Origin: Alphaproteobacteria bacterium
Lineage (GTDB): Bacteria > Pseudomonadota > Alphaproteobacteria > Caulobacterales > Hyphomonadaceae
Length of the DNA: 64,000 nucleotides
Reading direction: 5' to 3'
NCBI GenBank assembly: GCA_018830285.1
Contig: JAHJSB010000002.1
Span: 1-64,000, forward strand
The notes below the pieces were generated by a model that was given only the letters and a program-made list of their open reading frames with translations, was not told the origin of the DNA and did not search any database. The stretch's first letter is position 1, and each line of letters begins with the position of its first letter. The translations under genes were made by a program, and so were the position numbers. This document shows, in pieces, positions 60,381-64,000 of the stretch.

Positions 60381-61680
60381 CGCCCCCACTCCGGTTCGTG
60401 CGGATGGAGATCGAGCGCGCATGGGCTGGCAGGCCTTCGGCTTCGGCGAGACGCATCGCCGCCGGGGCCAGCGCAGCAAAGCCTTCGGCACTGACGCGCT
60501 GGACGCTCATGCGTTTGAGGAAATCGTACAGGCCGAGGCCGGAGCCGAAGCGCGCCGCGCGGCTGGTCGGCAGCACATGGTTCGACCCGGTGACATAGTC
60601 GCCGAGCGCTTCCGGCGTCAGGTGCCCCAGGAAGACCGCGCCTGCATGGCGGACCAGGGGCAGGAGGGCGTCCGGATCAGCGATAGCGAGCTCGAGGTGT
60701 TCTGGCGCGATCCGGTTGGCAATGGCTGCGGCAGTTTCCAGATCAGGGACGGTGATGATGGCCCCGTGGCGTTCCCATGACACGCGGGCGCGTTCACCTG
60801 TCGCCAATTCCCTCAACTGGTTTTCCACAGATAATTCCACAGCTTTGCCCACAGCGTCATCCACAGTGATCAGGATCGACTGGCTGGACGGGTCATGCTC
60901 GGCCTGGGACAGCAGGTCGGCCGCTACCCAGTCCGGGTTAGCGGTGTGGTCGGCGATTATCAGGATTTCCGACGGACCCGCAATCGTGTCGATGCCGACA
61001 CGGCCGAAAACCTGGCGCTTGGCTTCCGCCACGAAAGCGTTGCCCGGGCCGACAATCTTGTCGACAGGCTTCAGGCGTCCGGCACCGAAGGCCAGGGCCC
61101 CGACAGCCTGCGCGCCGCCGATCGGGTAGTATTCATGCACGCCTGCCCTGAGCGCGGCATAGGCAACGGCGGGCGCGAGTTCCCCGCCCGGTGCCGGCGC
61201 CACCATGACGATGCGCTCCACACCGGCGATCTTGGCCGGAACCGTGTTCATCAGCACGGATGAGGGATAGCTCGCGCGGCCCCCGGGCACATAGACGCCA
61301 ACGCTTTCCAGCGCGGTCCAGCGCCAGCCGAGTTCGACGCCTGCATTGTCGGTGAAGGCATGGTCCGCCGGGCGCTGCGCAGTATGATAGGCCGCGATGC
61401 GGTCGTGGGCGAAATCGATCGCCTCGCGCAGGTCTTTGGGGCAGTCCGCAGCGAGCGCATGCAGGTTCACATTGTCGGATTCCAGCGTCGTCGGATCGAG
61501 CTGCAATTCGTCATACTTGGCGGTGTAGTCAGCCACGGCCTTGCCGCCATGGACTGCGACATCCTCAAGTATCTTGCTCACGATGCTGGCGACATCATGC
61601 CCGGTGCCGCGATCCTCGGCGAGGAAGGCAGCAAATTCGCCCTTGAATGACGGCGTTTCGGAATTGAACCTGCGCAACAC
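60373..61680 (-). CDS. hisD: histidinol dehydrogenase
   Basis: A 435-residue enzyme that oxidises L-histidinol to histidine in two NAD-dependent steps. Key text: [77 protein letters not shown] (zinc and catalytic residues) and the C-terminal [21 protein letters not shown]. The length fits the family. The start is GTG with AAAGG upstream, one base after the DUF2948 stop. Confidence 0.96.
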   Translation of the reverse strand: MLRRFNSETPSFKGEFAAFLAEDRGTGHDVASIVSKILEDVAVHGGKAVADYTAKYDELQLDPTTLESDNVNLHALAADCPKDLREAIDFAHDRIAAYHTAQRPADHAFTDNAGVELGWRWTALESVGVYVPGGRASYPSSVLMNTVPAKIAGVERIVMVAPAPGGELAPAVAYAALRAGVHEYYPIGGAQAVGALAFGAGRLKPVDKIVGPGNAFVAEAKRQVFGRVGIDTIAGPSEILIIADHTANPDWVAADLLSQAEHDPSSQSILITVDDAVGKAVELSVENQLRELATGERARVSWERHGAIITVPDLETAAAIANRIAPEHLELAIADPDALLPLVRHAGAVFLGHLTPEALGDYVTGSNHVLPTSRAARFGSGLGLYDFLKRMSVQRVSAEGFAALAPAAMRLAEAEGLPAHARSISIRTNRSGGDG

Positions 61681-61681
61681 G

Positions 61682-62134
61682 CTACAGGCGCCTTTGTTCG
61701 TGGCTCGGCAGGTTGCGGGTCGGCCAGACATAATCGCTGTCGAGCAGGGTCGCATCGAGCACTTCGACATCCAGCGTGATTTCGCCGTCGCCTGCAAACA
61801 GCAGTGTCACGGTCCCGCCGGGCGGCTCGTCCGCTGGCGTGAAGGTGGCCGCCAGCAGGGAGAGGATGAGTTCCGGATCGGCCTTGGTGACCGCGCGGGT
61901 TTTCGCGCCCAGCACGCCGTCAAAGGCAAGCAGCGAACGAACGCGAACGCCTTCCTTCGCACGCGGCTGGCCGGCTTCCCAGCGGAACCGGTTCAATTCC
62001 AGCGAGAAGCGGTTCTTGCGCGCCTCGTATTTGAGGCCGCCAGCCTTGACGACCGAATCCTGGACCGCCGCTGCAATGACTTCAAGATCCTCGGCCGTTT
62101 CGGCGAGGAGACGCAGCGCGTGTGGTTCGGACAT
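61682..62134 (-). CDS. DUF2948 family protein
   Basis: A 150-residue protein with EDLEVIAAAVQDSVVKAGGLKYEARKNRFSLELNRFRWE and a C-terminal beta-rich half LLFAGDGEITLDVEVLDATLLD. This is DUF2948, an alphaproteobacterial family without a known role, always near murA and hisD. It is followed by hisD after one base and preceded by murA after nine. Confidence 0.9.
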   Translation of the reverse strand: MSEPHALRLLAETAEDLEVIAAAVQDSVVKAGGLKYEARKNRFSLELNRFRWEAGQPRAKEGVRVRSLLAFDGVLGAKTRAVTKADPELILSLLAATFTPADEPPGGTVTLLFAGDGEITLDVEVLDATLLDSDYVWPTRNLPSHEQRRL

Positions 62135-62143
62135 TGTGGCCCC

Positions 62144-63424
62144 TTATTCGTCCTCGCCCGACAGGCGCTGGATATTGGCGCCGCAGGCATTCAGTTTCGC
62201 TTCCAACCGCTCAAACCCGCGATCCAGATGGTAGATACGGTTCACCACAGTCTCACCCTGTGCGGCAAGCCCTGCAATGACAAGTGAGACCGACGCACGC
62301 AAGTCTGTTGCCATCACGGGCGCGCCGGTCAGCTGTGGCACGCCTTTGACCACGGCCTCCTGCCCCCGGACATTTATGTCGGCGCCAAGGCGCGACAATT
62401 CCGGAGCGTGCATGAATCGGTTCTCGAAAATCGTCTCGCGGATGATGCTGGTGCCATCGGCCAGGCTCATCAGGGCCATGAACTGGGCCTGAAGATCGGT
62501 CGGGAAGCCGGGGTGCGGCTGGGTGGAGACACTGACGGCCTTGAGGCGCGTGCCATTGCGGCGAATGCGCAGGGTGGACGCGGCCTCGTCAGCATCGACC
62601 GTGACTCCGGCTTCGCGCAGCTTGGCGATCATGGCGCCCAGCGCCTCGACCGGCGCGCCGTCCAGCGTGACATCGCCGCCCGCCGCTGCCGCCGCCATCG
62701 CATAGGTGCCGGCTTCAATCCGGTCGGGCATGACGGCGTGCGTGGTGCCGTGCAGTTTCTCGACGCCGGTGATCCGGATCGTCGATGTGCCGGCGCCGGT
62801 CACTTTCGCGCCCATGCTGTTGAGGCAGTCGGCGAGGTCTTCGATTTCGGGTTCGCGCGCGGCGTTTTCGAGAATGGTCTCGCCCTTGGCCAGGGTCGCC
62901 GTCAGCATGGCGTGTTCGGTGGCGCCAACGCTGGGCATGGCAAACACGATATGCGCGCCCTTGAGGCCCTGGATGGCAGCCGCTTTCACATAGCCGCTTT
63001 CGACCTTGAGGTCGGCGCCCATGGCTTCGAGGGCCTGCAGATGGAGGTCGACGGGGCGGGCGCCAATGGCACAGCCGCCGGGCAGCGAAACGGTCGCGTG
63101 GCCCGAGCGGGCGATCAGCGGGCCCAGCACATTGAAACTGGCGCGCATTTTCCGCACCTGTTCATAAGGCGCGATCGTGCTTTTCAGCTCGGCCGCGTTG
63201 AGGTGGCAGGTCGACTCGCCCTTCGGCCAGTAGACTTCGACGCCCAGTGTTTCCAGCAATTGCGCCAGGAAACGGGTGTCGGCCAGGCTCGGCATGTTGG
63301 TGAGCGTGATCGGCTCGTCGGTGAGCAGGCACGCGACCATGAGCTTCAGGGCCGAGTTCTTGGCGCCGGAAACGCGGATGCGGCCATTCAGCTGAGCGCC
63401 GCCAATGATGTTCAATCTATCCAT
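62144..63424 (-). CDS. murA: UDP-N-acetylglucosamine 1-carboxyvinyltransferase
   Basis: A 426-residue enzyme, first committed step of peptidoglycan synthesis: it adds enolpyruvate to UDP-GlcNAc. Catalytic Cys118 is in [23 protein letters not shown] (Cys115 in E. coli); with Cys present it should be fosfomycin-sensitive by this criterion. N-terminal [11 protein letters not shown] and C-terminal [16 protein letters not shown] fit. The start is MDRLNIIGG; a GTG three codons upstream is an alternative. TATAAG lies 12 nt before the ATG, so the mRNA may be nearly leaderless. Confidence 0.97.
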   Translation of the reverse strand: MDRLNIIGGAQLNGRIRVSGAKNSALKLMVACLLTDEPITLTNMPSLADTRFLAQLLETLGVEVYWPKGESTCHLNAAELKSTIAPYEQVRKMRASFNVLGPLIARSGHATVSLPGGCAIGARPVDLHLQALEAMGADLKVESGYVKAAAIQGLKGAHIVFAMPSVGATEHAMLTATLAKGETILENAAREPEIEDLADCLNSMGAKVTGAGTSTIRITGVEKLHGTTHAVMPDRIEAGTYAMAAAAAGGDVTLDGAPVEALGAMIAKLREAGVTVDADEAASTLRIRRNGTRLKAVSVSTQPHPGFPTDLQAQFMALMSLADGTSIIRETIFENRFMHAPELSRLGADINVRGQEAVVKGVPQLTGAPVMATDLRASVSLVIAGLAAQGETVVNRIYHLDRGFERLEAKLNACGANIQRLSGEDE

Positions 63425-63580
63425 GGCGCGCACTTATAGTCTGCTTCACGGCGCGGGAAAGGCGTGATTGTGGAACCTTGAGGCGCAATAGCAGCAGGTT
63501 CGCGGCAGCGCGGGTCCATGACAGGCGGATTGGCCGCGCCTGCAGCCCGCACAATCCGGACCGCCTGATCGATCAGGACG

Positions 63581-63733
63581 TCAGTTCCGGCCAGCTTGTC
63601 CGGGTTTGCGACCGGGCGCCGGAGGCGGGTCGTCTTTCGGCTTGCGGCTGGCGGCTTTGCGGCGCTTCAGGTTCGCCCGTAACGCTTCTGCGCGGCGGGC
63701 AACTTTTTCGGGGTCTTTCGGCGTGTGGGACAT
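63581..63733 (-). CDS. small basic protein of unknown function near murA
   Basis: A 50-residue highly basic protein starting MSHTPKDPEKVARRAEALRA and continuing NLKRRKAASRKPKDD. It resembles short conserved alphaproteobacterial proteins with the DPEKVARRAEALRANLKRRK pattern that lie near murA. Function unknown; it may bind RNA or a ribosome. The start could be 16 codons earlier (MPSQMKRPFNREK); neither has a strong ribosome site. Confidence 0.65.
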   Translation of the reverse strand: MSHTPKDPEKVARRAEALRANLKRRKAASRKPKDDPPPAPGRKPGQAGRN

Positions 63734-63811
63734 ATCCTGCAGCTTTTCGCGGTTAAACGGTCTTTTCATCTGGGAAGGCATAAGCTAAAGCCGCGACTTG
63801 CAAACGGCAAC

Positions 63812-63886
63812 GCCGCGGTAGCTCAGTGGTAGAGCGCGTCATTGGTAATGACGAGGTCGGGAGTTCAATTCTCCCTCGCGGCACCA
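63812..63886 (+). tRNA. tRNA-Thr (anticodon GGT)
   Basis: GCCGCGG acceptor arm, D-arm with GCTCAGTGGTAGAGC, anticodon stem CGTCA/TGACG with loop TTGGTAA giving anticodon GGT, T-arm GGGAG-TTCAATT-CTCCC, and 3' CCA encoded in the DNA. The acceptor pairs with TCGCGGC (one G-T). All arms are intact, so the gene is functional. The 114 bases to the window edge show no gene. Confidence 0.97.
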
Positions 63887-64000
63887 GTTTTCTCTCTGGT
63901 TTTCAGCGCATTGCCGGCTTCGCTACGCCCCTGCGTCGCTCCGGACCGTGCTCGCGATCATCGCATGCTCCACAGCGCTTATAGCCGGGACGATCAAACA

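Overview
The window is about 64 kb of GC-rich bacterial chromosome from an alphaproteobacterium, most likely a member of the Hyphomonadaceae (Hyphomonas/Henriciella relatives). The evidence is the 5' end of the 16S rRNA (short V1 loop and alphaproteobacterial V2 sequence), the complete aa3 cytochrome oxidase assembly operon running into thrC, the murA-DUF2948-hisD-UPF0262 and infA-maf gene groups, PAS_5, PilZ and EAL signalling proteins, an HWE/HisKA_2-type kinase, and an EcfG-type promoter. Genus is an inference; the full 16S gene lies outside the window.

Layout: 1-0.9 kb holds the start of an rRNA operon (minus strand) with its leader and a near-consensus promoter. 0.9-8.8 kb holds a CBS-domain protein, a rhomboid protease, a TonB-dependent receptor, a PAS_5 protein, a GMC flavoprotein, a tandem PilZ protein and a gamma carbonic anhydrase. 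9-17.3 kb holds phoH, a YghU-type glutathione-dependent oxidoreductase, a TRIC/UPF0126 channel, a pair of overlapping unknown small genes, a fasciclin lipoprotein, an S10 carboxypeptidase, qmcA-nfeD, a peroxiredoxin and yqgE. 17.3-26.7 kb is one long minus-strand block: coxB, coxA, ctaB, coxF-like, ctaG, coxC, surf1, thrC, a RimJ-type acetyltransferase and an EAL phosphodiesterase; many junctions overlap or are separated by few bases.

26.8-40 kb is mostly housekeeping and metabolism: a TPR protein, a DUF1328-AI-2E transporter pair behind an EcfG-like promoter, tldD, a rhodanese, a POT peptide transporter, gshA, a DUF6891 protein, a broken acetyltransferase gene, rsmE, an aldehyde dehydrogenase, an aldo-keto reductase and ubiA. 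40.4-44.4 kb is a copper-response operon: a CsoR-type operator inside the promoter, then copA, an APC permease and csoR. 44.5-48.6 kb is accessory: a GAF/HWE sensor kinase, an S41 peptidase lipoprotein of lower GC, and a MarR regulator with a metallo-beta-lactamase-fold lipoprotein. 48.7-55.6 kb contains frnE, a crotonase, an ICMT-like methyltransferase, an ABC exporter, an IMPase-DUF4170 fusion, pmbA/tldE, a MAPEG protein and a small membrane protein. 55.7-64 kb contains a small lipoprotein, a dual-specificity-type phosphatase, a DUF6249/ECF sigma/small membrane protein trio, maf, infA, a cupin, UPF0262, hisD, DUF2948, murA, a small basic protein and tRNA-Thr(GGT).

No CRISPR array, prophage, insertion sequence or obvious defence island is visible. 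The candidates most worth follow-up are the DUF6249-sigma-membrane protein trio, the ATGA-overlapped unknown pair near 11.7-12.2 kb, the copper operon with its built-in permease, and the EcfG-driven DUF1328 unit. All similarity calls are from reading the sequences and recalling families; no database search was run.
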